NCBI RefSeq assembly: GCF_027596085.1
Contig: NC_072452.1
Location: 9,953,077 to 10,017,076, forward strand
Reading direction: 5' to 3'
DNA length: 64,000 nt
From: Anoplopoma fimbria
Taxonomy: Eukaryota > Chordata > Actinopteri > Perciformes > Anoplopomatidae
The position numbers and the translations under genes were made by a program. Under the pieces are notes generated by a model, which was not told where the DNA came from, did not search any database, and was given only the letters and a program-made list of their open reading frames with translations. Positions within the stretch are counted from its first letter, which is position 1. Every line of letters starts with the position of its first letter. Below are positions 52,714 to 64,000 of this stretch, one piece after another.

Positions 52714-54350
52714 ACAGAGATTCAAAATATCATAAGCTGCTATAACCACATCCATGCAGTCATGCATTTATAGATGATGCCCCGCGAATGCACAACTATA
52801 CTGTGATAACAGCAGCATGATCTTGTGGTCACACTGCTTTCATCAAGCCGTGGCAGCCAGCAGACACCAAGCCCAATGCACCCAACCCATTTTGAGCCTA
52901 AGGGTGCAGCTCTGTGGCATAATAAAGGAGGGTTAAGGGAATAGAAGTTTTTTATTTTATTTTTCATTTATTGTAGGAGAAGACAGAAGGCCAGAATGAG
53001 TTTTAATAGGGCTGGGAGTCATTGGTAGGCAAGGTGTGGGTCAGCTCAGAGGTGGGTGGGGATGGGAATGGGGATGGGTTTCATAAGTAAATGCCAGTGA
53101 CAGGAGAGGGATCAGAGTGCCCATAGTATCTCAACATATTCAAGCACATTGCACCAATGCGCAGTAAAAGGCTGTTTCATTCCAAAAAAAGATTTTAAAA
53201 AAGAGCCGTTATTTGCTTTCCAGAAAAATGCAAAAAGAAATACTTCATAAATAAAATAATTACATCAGGAGAGCAGGATCGTGCTAGTTTCCCTCTCCTT
53301 TTTCAAAACGTTGGTGCAGCTCGTCTTTTCTCTTACTGGGCACATCCTCATTACCAAACAATAGGACTGCTCAGGAGAGCAGGCATTGTCATTACAGCCA
53401 CACACAATTAGAGTGCAAGTAGGAGAGCAATGGTTTGTTTGTTCTGTGCTGAACGTATCCCCTCACCTTGGATCTATTGAGTGTTCCCCCCGAGTTGACA
53501 CATGTTAACTCCTGACTGTATTTCTCATCTCGAGATCTTAAATGTTTCCTACAGAGTGACGTCGGCTTACGCCTCGGAATACAGATGATGATAAGTGTGC
53601 ATCAATAACGAAAACACTCTTTCTTTAAAATGTTTGTTTGCAGCGAATGATGTATTACATCAGGTTATTATAATATAACTGCATTTTTCAATGGCTATTC
53701 ATCTATCCAATGAGCCTGAAACATTTAGTTGAAAATAAATACGTCTAAATTATGTTGTTTGTTTATCTTTGGTCTGGGAAAATTCCCAGAAAACAATTCC
53801 TCCAGAATGACTGCCTGGAAGTTATACTTCAACACAGAACACATGTAGGAGCAATACAAAATAGATTGGAGAGGCGATAAAAAAAATACCACACCTGCTT
53901 ATCCCTCCTCCAATACTGTTTATTTTGCTTTGCCCAGCTCGAGAAACCATTGCAGTTTCATCCTCTAGTCATTCTTCGGCCAGTCTATCCCAAGTGTCAT
54001 TGAACATTTACTTGATGAGGACAGACAGGTTTACTTACGTATGCGTTTGTATGCTTTTTTTGTAATTGATGGAGTCAACCATTATCATTTATACCATTAT
54101 TGTGATGTCACTGCTACGACAGGCCACTGAAGTATGGAAAATCAAAATGCTTTGACACCCACACGGATACAGTTGAAACACTCCACCCGTGACGGACCGA
54201 CTGTTTCAACATGTAGTGAGTGGATGGAAAGCAACACAAAAAAGATGTGGTTCTACCCGCCCAGGACAGAATGTATCACTCATTGGCATCAACACCATGA
54301 CCTTGAGTGGCAGAATACGTGAAACATTTAAAACTGCATGGAAAGTGTAC
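52527..54350 (-). other. gria3 intron 9
   Basis: This 1.8-kb intron holds a (CA)n tract (52627-52716, UG-rich in the transcript) about 100 nt before exon 10. The rest shows no recognisable feature. Confidence 0.85.
52627..52716. repeat. (CA)n microsatellite, gria3 intron 9
   Basis: A nearly pure CA run of about 90 bp with one CT interruption near 52708. It is read as (UG)n in the gria3 transcript, about 100 nt upstream of exon 10. Confidence 0.97.
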
Positions 54351-54455
54351 CATAATAGTAGTGACCACAATCGTTCGGTTTTCCACTGAGGAGTCGTTGG
54401 AGACCTGCGGGTCCATAATATTTACAAATCGCGCGTACTCGTTCCAGTACCCAAT
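54351..54455 (-). CDS. gria3: gria3 exon 9 (linker from amino-terminal to ligand-binding domain)
   Basis: This 105-bp, 35-residue exon encodes [20 protein letters not shown] then [15 protein letters not shown]. It has a TTTGCAG|ATT acceptor and an ATG|GTACAC donor. The donor is weaker than the others, but the length is exactly that needed to keep frame with exon 10. GYWNEY is the conserved end of the amino-terminal domain, and [10 protein letters not shown] is the entry into ligand-binding half S1. The linker between them ([15 protein letters not shown]) differs noticeably from mammalian GluA3 as I remember it. NDS and NRT are potential N-glycosylation sites. Confidence 0.95.
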
Positions 54456-56445
54456 CTGCAAAGAGAAAGCAGTGGTTAGTGATGCATTCCAGCACGCTGA
54501 GGATGTGTAATATGTAGCAGGGACACGTCTGAGTATTGATGGGAACTGTCGCGATGCGGGGCTCGTTAAAACAACACTGCGTTTCACAGAGGCCTGCTGC
54601 CATAAAGTTTGGACCAAAACAACAACGAATGAGCAGAATGCTAAAACGGCAGAAAAAGAGCTGATATTTCTACATTCAACATGCAGTCAGTGTCATGATC
54701 AAAGATATTGTGAAAATATACTTTTGGTATTTATGATCTACATCCGTTCGGATAGCCAAATATGTAGGAACTGAGCTAAATGAGCATACGGCAGACAACT
54801 TCAATCCCCCCTTCAGCTTCCCAGGTTTTATGGTAAATAATTGATATTCAGGCCTGTGAACTGCATACACGTTTAATAATTTAGCATAATATTCCAGTGG
54901 CTCCACAGTTTCTTCTGCACAGTCTGCCGTTGCAGTTTCTCTGTACTCTGCTGTACAGATGCTTAAGTCAAACCAATGTCAACTGTTTGTTTGCCCATCT
55001 GAAATAATGGCTGCTCTGGCTCACGATGAAACGTGTTGCATATGCCGCTGCCAATATTCTAACTGTTGCTGGCTGGGACTTTCCTCGTCACATCTGGTCC
55101 GCATTTTCTTTTTCTTTTTTTTTTGTGTGTGCCTCAGATCTTTAAATGTTCAGGCCAGACAGGTGTACAGCAGTGCAGAGTTTTTTAAACACCAAGTGGA
55201 GGCGCTAGAAAGCAGCAGACTTCTCAAACGTCAGCTCCAAACTGAGGTTACAGTTATGGATGTAGTTAGTGCACTTGCAAGACTGGAGAAAGCTCTAAAT
55301 GTTTATTCCCCCGCTCTTGTACGACAGTGATATTTGAGAACCGTGCTCTGGGGGGAAAGGGGGGAGACCGTGGGTGAGCTGTGCCATGGAGTGCTGCTCC
55401 AGACGTAGAGTCCTGATCTCACCCTGAGCAGCTTGGACAGATATCAGGCCATACATCACTCGTGACAGTCGCAGTTAAGAAGCTTCATCCTCTAACTGTC
55501 AGTGGGGTGACTGGGGCTGCAGGTCCTGACAAACTGCTGCCCCACTTGCCTCATCTTCCCTCACTCCCTCACTCTCTCTCCCCCCCGACCTCCTTCGTTA
55601 CACACCACTTCTTCCATCCTCTCTGTTTGGCTGTGCGATGCTAACTGAAGTGTGCGGCGCTTTGGGAGGCCCGGGAGGCAGGCGGCATTATCAGACTGAG
55701 CCCGCACTTATCCAGCTAACGAGAAATTCACAGCTGTCGCTTGAAACTCAGCGAGGTTATGAAATAAAACCAGAGGTCATCATGTGGTACCACTTATAAT
55801 GTGAATGTACCGCTGGGAATTAGCATTTTGAAGAGTAGCCAGAGGAATTCTTGGATCCCTTTATAGTAATTGGTTATCTGAATGGTAATTACTGTCAAGA
55901 GAGGGACCAAAAATCATATATCTGCGTTATCACACAGCAGCGAAATAGTTTTCTATCATTCTTTTGATAGGGCAGTTTGAGCTATCGGATCGTGGGCTGT
56001 GTGTGATTTGTGTGGCGTGTGACGCTTGGGATAGCTCATCAGAGCTGCTACCTAACAGAGGTAGAGGAAGCCAATTAGGATTACTCTGCACTGTCCTGTC
56101 AGGCCTGCTGGTCCCACATGACTGGAAAAGCCTTCAGCATTTTAATGAACGGAGGTAGAGGCTTGTTTGATTCATTTTTTTTGTCTTCTTTCACTCAATC
56201 ATACTCAATCAGTTCTCTCAAAATAGTTTAGGGCAATGTTTTGACACATGGCCAACATTCACTGACTTTAGCTCTGCAGCACAGGTGATCAATAAACCAT
56301 TTAAAAAACTGGCCAAATTCAAGTAATGAGCCAAACCACGATGTGTGCCAGCTGTTAGCAGCGTGTTTGCTAAAGGGTTTTTTGATCAGGTCTGAATCTG
56401 ACGGTTGATGGATGAGAGCTGATAGAGGTCATCGCTCCGACTCAC
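54456..56445 (-). other. gria3 intron 8
   Basis: This 2.0-kb intron has no coding content that I can support. The stretch 55680-55910 is non-repetitive with mixed base composition and several TAAT-containing motifs, and is noted as a candidate conserved element. A pyrimidine-rich run lies at 55545-55625 on the plus strand. Confidence 0.85.
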
Positions 56446-56550
56446 CTTCCTCGGCCCACCTGTTTTCATCTCATAAACATCAATGGTGTAGTTGGTCCTG
56501 CGGCCGTAGTTGTCAAACTGGATGTTCCCAGTCATACCGTGCACTACGAC
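56446..56550 (-). CDS. gria3: gria3 exon 8 (amino-terminal domain)
   Basis: This 105-bp, 35-residue exon encodes [20 protein letters not shown] then [15 protein letters not shown]. It has a GTGGCAG|GTC acceptor and an AAG|GTGAGT donor. It covers the GMTGNIQFD and [12 protein letters not shown] blocks conserved across AMPA receptors, near the end of the amino-terminal domain. NYT is a potential N-glycosylation site. The upstream splice region is unusual: only 11 bases separate the exon from an 84-bp (TGTC)n tract that must act as its pyrimidine tract (56562-56645). Confidence 0.97.
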
Positions 56551-58029
<1,479 letters not shown>

Positions 58030-58191
58030 CTTCAGAGGAGTGTTTCGGGCTTCTGGGAATTCTCTTTCATCCAGCCGCTCCCAGCGCTGCATAAACTGCT
58101 GCACAATCGGGTTCTCAGGGTTGACGATCTGAAACCCTGAAATGTTGGCTCCACCCGCAAAGACTTTGTCCAAGCTCACATTAGTAAATCC
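58030..58191 (-). CDS. gria3: gria3 exon 6 (amino-terminal domain)
   Basis: This 162-bp, 54-residue exon has a TCTCAG|GG acceptor and an AAG|GTACTT donor. It begins [20 protein letters not shown] and continues with the family-typical [14 protein letters not shown] stretch. It is part of lobe 2 of the amino-terminal domain. NIS is a potential N-glycosylation site. The frame is phase 0 at both ends and joins exon 5 (ILANL-GFTN) and exon 7 (NTPLK-YTSAL) without a gap, as in known AMPA subunits. From memory, the LDEREFPEA block is shared by GluA2, GluA3 and GluA4, so this exon alone does not identify the paralog. Confidence 0.97.
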
Positions 58192-59197
58192 CTGAGATGA
58201 GATAAAGGGGAAAAAGGGGAAACAGGGGAGGAGGGGACTTGTGTCACATATTTTTCTTTTAAGGTTTAACATAAGGGTGAAGCATCACAACATATTAGCA
58301 GCTATTCTGGCAGCGTGCCAGGTGCGTTTTATTATAAACTCTCTGTAGTTGCTGAGAGAGCAACGTGTTTGCCTTTATACCAACATCTTTACAAGTTGTG
58401 GTGTAGGCTAACCTGAATTTATTTACAAAAACCTGCCAGTAGAGTTTGTGTCAGAAGACAGAATATTTTACTTGAACCAGCTGGCCTACTTTTATTCAAC
58501 ACTCTTTGCCATGACGAAAAAAAGGAAACAAAAAAGAAACATTTTTTAATGCATTTCAAAAACCTCCGCTGCTCAAGCAGCCTGTAAATTTACCTTCTTC
58601 GACCTAGAGCTATGACATGGAGTTACTTCTTTTTATGGTCAAATTGCTTTTTATTAAGTGCAGCATGGTGTTATTGTGTCCATGGACAGGTGTTCAACTG
58701 CTGCATAACCACATCTTCTAAAGTCAGGGAAATAGCAGCAGGGGATCAGCAAGTGAGAGCGGGGCCGGCCTTCACTTTAAAAAAGTCTCATGCTAATATC
58801 AAGGCTAAATGAACATTTCCCTCCCTAGAGTGGGAGGAAAACATGGCTGCCCTCCAAAGATGGTTAAAAAGGTTAAATGCTGTTTATTTATTGCTCAGGA
58901 CATTCAACTTTACTTAAATATTAATATATTAATTTAGGTCAATATGCAGTGCAGTCAGACTGCCAGATTTTGATTGATTAGACATGGCAACAAACAAAAC
59001 AAGCCCTATATATACAATAGAGAGAAAAAAAGAACAATGTATTGTTATTTATTGTGTTTTTTTCCCCTGATTTAATACAAAAGCCTTTAATCCACTTATT
59101 GCACATGGACATTTGTGCTCATGGCTGAGTCCCCTCACATGCAGCAAAAAAGCTGGTTCCACTCCCTCCCAGGGGGAGCGGCTCGGTTATTACTCAC
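58192..59197 (-). other. gria3 intron 5
   Basis: This 1.0-kb intron has GTGAGT at its 5' end and CTCAG at its 3' end. I see no further feature in it. Confidence 0.9.
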
Positions 59198-59251
59198 AAG
59201 ATTGGCCAGAATGTAGTGGTAACCACGGCTGTTCTTCCCCAGGGTCACAAC
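59198..59251 (-). CDS. gria3: gria3 exon 5 (amino-terminal domain)
   Basis: This 54-bp, 18-residue exon encodes VVTLGKNSRGYHYILANL, a short segment of the amino-terminal (LIVBP-like) domain of AMPA receptor subunits. That domain drives subunit assembly on the extracellular side. On the minus strand the exon has a CCATAG acceptor and a CTT|GTGAGT donor, and it is phase 0 at both ends. The 54-bp size is the usual size of exon 5 in vertebrate GRIA genes. It is the most 5' exon visible. Nothing resembling the preceding exon (expected to end in a conserved ER(I/L)N...LEQ-type sequence) was found up to position 64000, so exons 1-4 are taken to lie outside the window. The identification depends on the perfectly phased exon that follows. 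Confidence 0.95.
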
Positions 59252-62200
59252 CTATGGAAGGAAAAACATTGATACAGTAAACCACCCATGAGATGAGAGC
59301 TAAGAGTCACGGCTTGTATAAATGGCCACAACAATCTCTGTAAATGCAGCAGAGCCCTGCGAGCATGCAGGACGCCACTGAAGTTGAAACAAAGCAGAAT
59401 CGATTGTGGAATAACAAGAGAGAGAGAGGAAGTGATAATTAAGGAGGGGCTGATAAAGAGAGAGAGACAATGTGGAAACACCCTGAAATATTCTGCTCAC
59501 TTTGAAGTCATTCAAGGTGCAGATACAAGTCCTCAGCAACTGTTGGACAGAAGGTAGAAATAGGAAAAAAAACATTTCAAAGGAATTTACAGCGAGACAT
59601 AAGATGTGGATCTCGCTCTGCTTTCAAAATATCACACCTTTCAGAGCATAACAGCATGTTTCAACCCACGCAGCCTGTCTGAAAATAGTAAGTGGTGTTC
59701 TAAGCCATTCCATCACGGTAGAACCAACCATATGCTGCCTTTTATTCCAGATTTTCTGCTTCTCTTTTGTTCCTCTACCTACAGATAAATCAAATAGTGA
59801 GACTCTAAATTGTCCTTTTTTTTTTTTTTTTTCTCATTACATGCCGGACAGGGTTTTCAACTGGGCCTCACGAGGTCTGCTATTTATGAGTTTGCAGTCT
59901 GCTGTGGATGGACTTCTGAGTGGCTGCCATGCAGAAACCTGTCAACCATGTCTCCGTTTTCATCCGCGTTCTACAAACACAGCGACACAAGTTTACAGCA
60001 AAATCAGCATGTTTGCACATGTTCTGGCTCTGTCCCGAAAACAAACTGTCAGATTTATCATCTGTTTGTGTGCGTGCGTGTTAGGCTGGGGCCGTTGGAT
60101 ATTTGTTACAGCGGATCGTTTACCACATTTCCCGCTGAATGATGAAATGCAATCCTATATCTTCACATCCGAGAAAAAGAAATAAGAATCTTTGAAGGAC
60201 GTTTTAGGTTTCACCCGTTTCAACTACAATTACAGCTTTTAATTTTAGCTACGGTGAACTTAAACTGACCTGGGTGTACTAGTACTGTATACAGTAGCGC
60301 CAAACAATCATCCTTGCTTGGACTGACCACCCTCCCCAATAAACTAAACCACTTTTCTCCCTCTTCATTGGGAAGGTTTGCTGAAGGTTTGCTCACAAAA
60401 CATGAAGGGAAATTGGTGGTGTTTTTCACAAAGAACGGCACACGAGGGAGCACAAACACACAAAGCCTTTCACTCATGCTATCAAGCTGCTTGGGCGGGT
60501 CAGCATTCTATGACAGCCTCCCCATCATTAGGGGCTTTAAAGCTCCAACACCACAGGATGTCAGACAGAGGAGAACAAATCCAGAAAAGAGAAATAGAAA
60601 CAAGGGGGAAAATGAGCTGATTATAATGTAGAAAAAGCCGGGGTTGGCTTTTAGAAACCATCAATCTGCGTCTAATGAGATAATGACAGACAGCTCTGTG
60701 AAAAGAAAGCAACACTTCTACTGCAGCGATATCAGAGCGAGATGGTTCCCACTGTAATTCTTCACAAGTCTTACTTTCGGACTTTTAGCCCATGCTGTGT
60801 TTTTTCTTGGACAAAACCCTCAGCTCCACACTCCTTCGCCGTGTGCCGCTAACCTTGACTCAGGCCGTAAGCCTCCTCACACTTGCCCTGGAGCTGGGCA
60901 GAGAAAAGGTCTCGCCCCCCCACCTGCTGCCTGCAGCTCAAAGCCAGCCTGGCAACAGCTACAAGCCACAACCTTGGGATGAAGCACAGCGAGACACTGA
61001 TGACACAGAGATACAAAGAACCTCCGGCCAGATCACACCAACCTCTCCCCTCAGCCTCTTTAATTAGGCAGACGGCAAGACCCGGCTCCAGTTGAGACGG
61101 ACAGATTTCACTGTTACTTTACGTGATGCTCCACTGATTACCCTGTCCCTAAATCCCTCCGCTACATCTAGACGGTGATAACTATCTTTTAATGGTGTGA
61201 TAAGATAGCGAATCTCTTGAATTTCCTTTTAAGTCCAATATTATTTGAGCAATAACACACTTTTATCTGAGACAATATTTACTCAGATAAGACATAAGTA
61301 AATAAGCTTACTTATGCAAACAGAGGAGCGACAGTCCATGCTGTTAAATTTAATTCGGAGGCAACAGCTTTTGGGAAATAGACTTGTTTGCTTTTCTTTC
61401 TAGAGTGAGATGCGAACACTAGTGTTTATCTCACGTCTACAGAGCTGGAGTCCAGACCTGATAAGCTTAGCCTAATTTCCTAATTTAAAGACTGGAAACA
61501 CTGGGGAGCAGCGGGTTCTGTTCATAGACAACTACCAACAGCTAAAGCTCACTTATTGACATGTGGTGTCATTTAAGAAAATGTGAAATGCAGTCTGACG
61601 GCCAGATGTGATTGGTAGGATATGAGCTACAAAGACGTTGTTTAGCATTGAGACTTCGGGAGAAACAGCTAGCGAAGTTAGAAAAATAAACATGTCCCAA
61701 CATTGTTTGTGAATGGATTACACCAATAACATACAATGCATCAATAAATGAGCTTTAGAGGTGTTGGCAGATGTTGTTTTTGTTACACAATTCTAGCTAG
61801 TTTCCCCCTGCCTTTTGTCTTTATGCTAAGCTAGGCTAATCAGATGAGATAGATATTCATCTTCGCACCTCACTTAGGAACAGAGGAGGAATTTTTTTCC
61901 AAAATGTTAAACACTGACTTTGCTCAATGGCTTCAGCTTTAAACAGATAGTTACCAAAAGCACAGACTCGGGTGACTTTGCATTGTCTTTCAAAAAATGC
62001 TGCACACCTTGGATTTTTATCGACCTCTTTTTTTTTGTCTCCCATTCGCCTTGAATCGATTTCTATTGCTGTAAATCGCCTTTAGAGCACATACATACAA
62101 ACACAAGCCTCCTAACCAATTATTTTGTTTCCCAGTGACACTGATGAGAAGAAATGTGTTCAGTGCGCCCCAATAATGACATTCCTCTTTTTTCATACAG

Positions 62201-64000
62201 TGTACCCGTTTTCTCATCGATCTGCTAACTGGCTCCGCCACCTTTTGTTCTGCTGCTGAAAGAGATCCCGCATTTTGCAGACTAGAGTTTTCTTTAAAGC
62301 CTGATGGGGACAGACAACCAGGATGACCTTGACTTCACCCTCATCCAGACTCGGCCTGCCTCGGCACCGCCAGAGAGAGATAGAGCCCTAAATGTAAAAC
62401 TACAGCTACACAGTCTTAATAAAACCCCAGACCGTTTTCCTCCAAGTCTGACCTTTCCACTGCAGAGTTGGCCAAAACACAGTAAGAAGCAGACCGAAAA
62501 TGATAGGTTCCCTTGAGTTTGTAGATATCATACCATTCACTGAGGCATAGGCAAAATGAGCAAATAATGATGAAATTAATTTTAGCCTCTTCCAGACCGA
62601 TGACAACTCAAAGACCAGACTCCCTGTCAAAGTGGTACGGAATATTTCAATTAACTGGTTGATTATTTTTTCAATTAACCAACTAATATATATAAAATAT
62701 CAACAAAAATCAACGACCTTCACAGTTTTTTGAAAGCCTGAGATGATGTGTTGAAAACCTTGTTTTGTCCAACCAACACTCTATACCTCCAACTTAACAT
62801 CTACAATGTTATAAAACAGAAGAAAACAGTCCTCACATTGGAGAAGCTGATCAAAGCATTTTTCTTTGATTAAGTTGATTAAGTCAAATGGTCATTTCGG
62901 CATTAATTGACAGGTTATAATTATAAAGATAATCAGTGTTTAAGCCATGATTGTCTAGAAGGAATCAACGGCCAAATGTTGTAGGGGATCATTGCTCATC
63001 CATAGGGGACAATAAACACACTCTGAAAACTATACTTCCTGTGAGTGCTACAAATAAATGATATAAGACATACACATTGAACAATTTTTATATACTGACC
63101 ACAAGGCATTTCTTAGGAAATAGGGTTATCAGATATGAATCTTTGTTCCGCAACAACAAATATTTTATCAGTATTTTGCTTGAAGTCAACTTCAAAGAAA
63201 TTATCTGTATCTAGAAAGTCAGATCTTTATTGTGGCACACACTTAGTAAATAACTTTTTCATTATTAGAATAATTACATTCAAAAGTGGAATAATAAGTG
63301 GTGACTGCTATGTCATTGTCTACTGATGGAAATAATAACAAACTGCTGGTGAAGTCACGTCTGACGATTAAATCTGAAGATATCAGATATCATATAAATG
63401 AAGGCATTTATACACTTGACCACAAAACGGCATGGAATTTCTAAGTAATCCTCTGAAATAATTATATGTCTAGGGCATTTATTTTGAAAATAAAGAACAG
63501 AAAACGTGGATCTTTATCTAGGTTGAAAGGAGTTAGAAAGTTTGCCGTCTTGGATTGGACTACAGAGCCTCCGTGTTGTTGTTTCATGCTTGGCCATAAT
63601 TCAACCTGTTCACCACAACTCAATTGGTTGATGCCTTTATTTGGGATGCGCAATCTTAGAAAAATCTAAATTGATTGAATTGAGAAAAGTTGCTTTTTAA
63701 CCACATAATATTCATTTTAAGTAGTTGGATGGCAAAAACAACTGATCAAAATAATATATTATCGTGTCACTTAATCACATGACTGGTTTCTCTCTTACAA
63801 ACCAACTTCAAGTCTAACTCACTAAACTAATCTTGCTACAGCTTAATTAACAAATGTTAAAATATTGCGAGTTGATCCCGTTCTTGATTTTCTGGGGAAT
63901 AACTGGACGCAGGGTCGAGGTCGTAGTGAAGGAACATTTTATGTTTCTGGCTCAAACCTTAAATATCACTGTAAATTATATTTGCATTATTAATCAGAGT
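59252..64000 (-). other. gria3 intron 4, 3' part (enters from outside the window)
   Basis: No coding exon was recognised here on either strand; the ORFs present look like chance. The region contains a fold-back repeat (61366-61875). The rest is AT-rich unique-looking sequence without a feature I can support. The missing exons 1-4 and the promoter should lie above position 64000. Confidence 0.8.
61366..61875. mobile_element. fold-back (inverted-repeat) dispersed element in intron 4
   Basis: The left part (61366-61510: TTGGGAAATAGACTTG, GAGTGAGATGCGAAC, TAAGCTTAGCCTAA, AAAGACTGGAAAC) is an imperfect reverse complement of the right part (61799-61875: AGTTTCCCCCTGCC, TCTTTATGCTAAGCTAGGCT, TTCGCACCTCAC). 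Related fragments occur at 20234-20368 and 24898-24954. The arrangement suggests a MITE-like non-autonomous element. The family is a common teleost repeat as I remember it, but I do not assign a name. Confidence 0.6.

Noticed and set aside
59300..59575. Minus-strand ORF next to exon 5, tested as a possible exon 4
   Set aside because: Its sequence bears no resemblance to the AMPA receptor amino-terminal domain, and no suitable donor was seen at its 3' end.

Overview
This window is vertebrate nuclear DNA, most likely from a percomorph-type teleost fish. It has intron-split coding sequence with GT-AG junctions, many long (CA)n tracts, and dispersed repeats that I recognise from memory as common in teleost genomes. 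I cannot name the species.

The only protein-coding gene I can support is one AMPA-type ionotropic glutamate receptor subunit on the minus strand, best identified as gria3 (GluA3). Twelve exons are visible: the counterparts of exons 5 to 16 in the usual vertebrate GRIA layout, including both members of the mutually exclusive flop/flip pair. Taking one of the pair, the pieces sum to 1983 bp in an unbroken frame: 660 residues plus stop. They run from the middle of the amino-terminal domain through the ligand-binding domain and all membrane segments to the PDZ-binding C-terminus. The signal peptide and about the first 230 residues (exons 1 to 4) must lie beyond position 64000.

Layout from high to low coordinate, in the direction of transcription: 59252-64000 intron 4 (partial); 56446-59251 exons 5-8 (amino-terminal domain); 54351-54455 exon 9 (amino-terminal domain to ligand-binding linker); 52320-52526 exon 10 (S1); 49680-50053 exon 11 (end of S1, M1, pore loop with Q at the Q/R site); 48946-49144 exon 12 (M3 gate); 40963-41210 exon 13 (S2, ending at the R/G site); 40072-40186 flop; 36748-36862 flip; 35052-35297 last exon (M4 and C-tail). 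A 3'UTR of uncertain length follows, possibly ending near 31240. The remaining 31 kb holds no gene that I can support, only repeats and several unique stretches that look like candidate regulatory sequence.

The most notable observation is at the exon 13 donor. The genome carries G where mammalian GRIA2/3/4 genes carry the A that ADAR edits at the R/G site, so glycine is encoded directly. The exon-intron hairpin that normally directs this editing is nevertheless intact, as an uninterrupted 32-bp stem. Also notable are a (TGTC)21 tract forming the pyrimidine tract of the exon 8 acceptor, long UG tracts upstream of exons 10 and 11, and mobile-element remnants in the flop-flip intron and the 3'UTR region.
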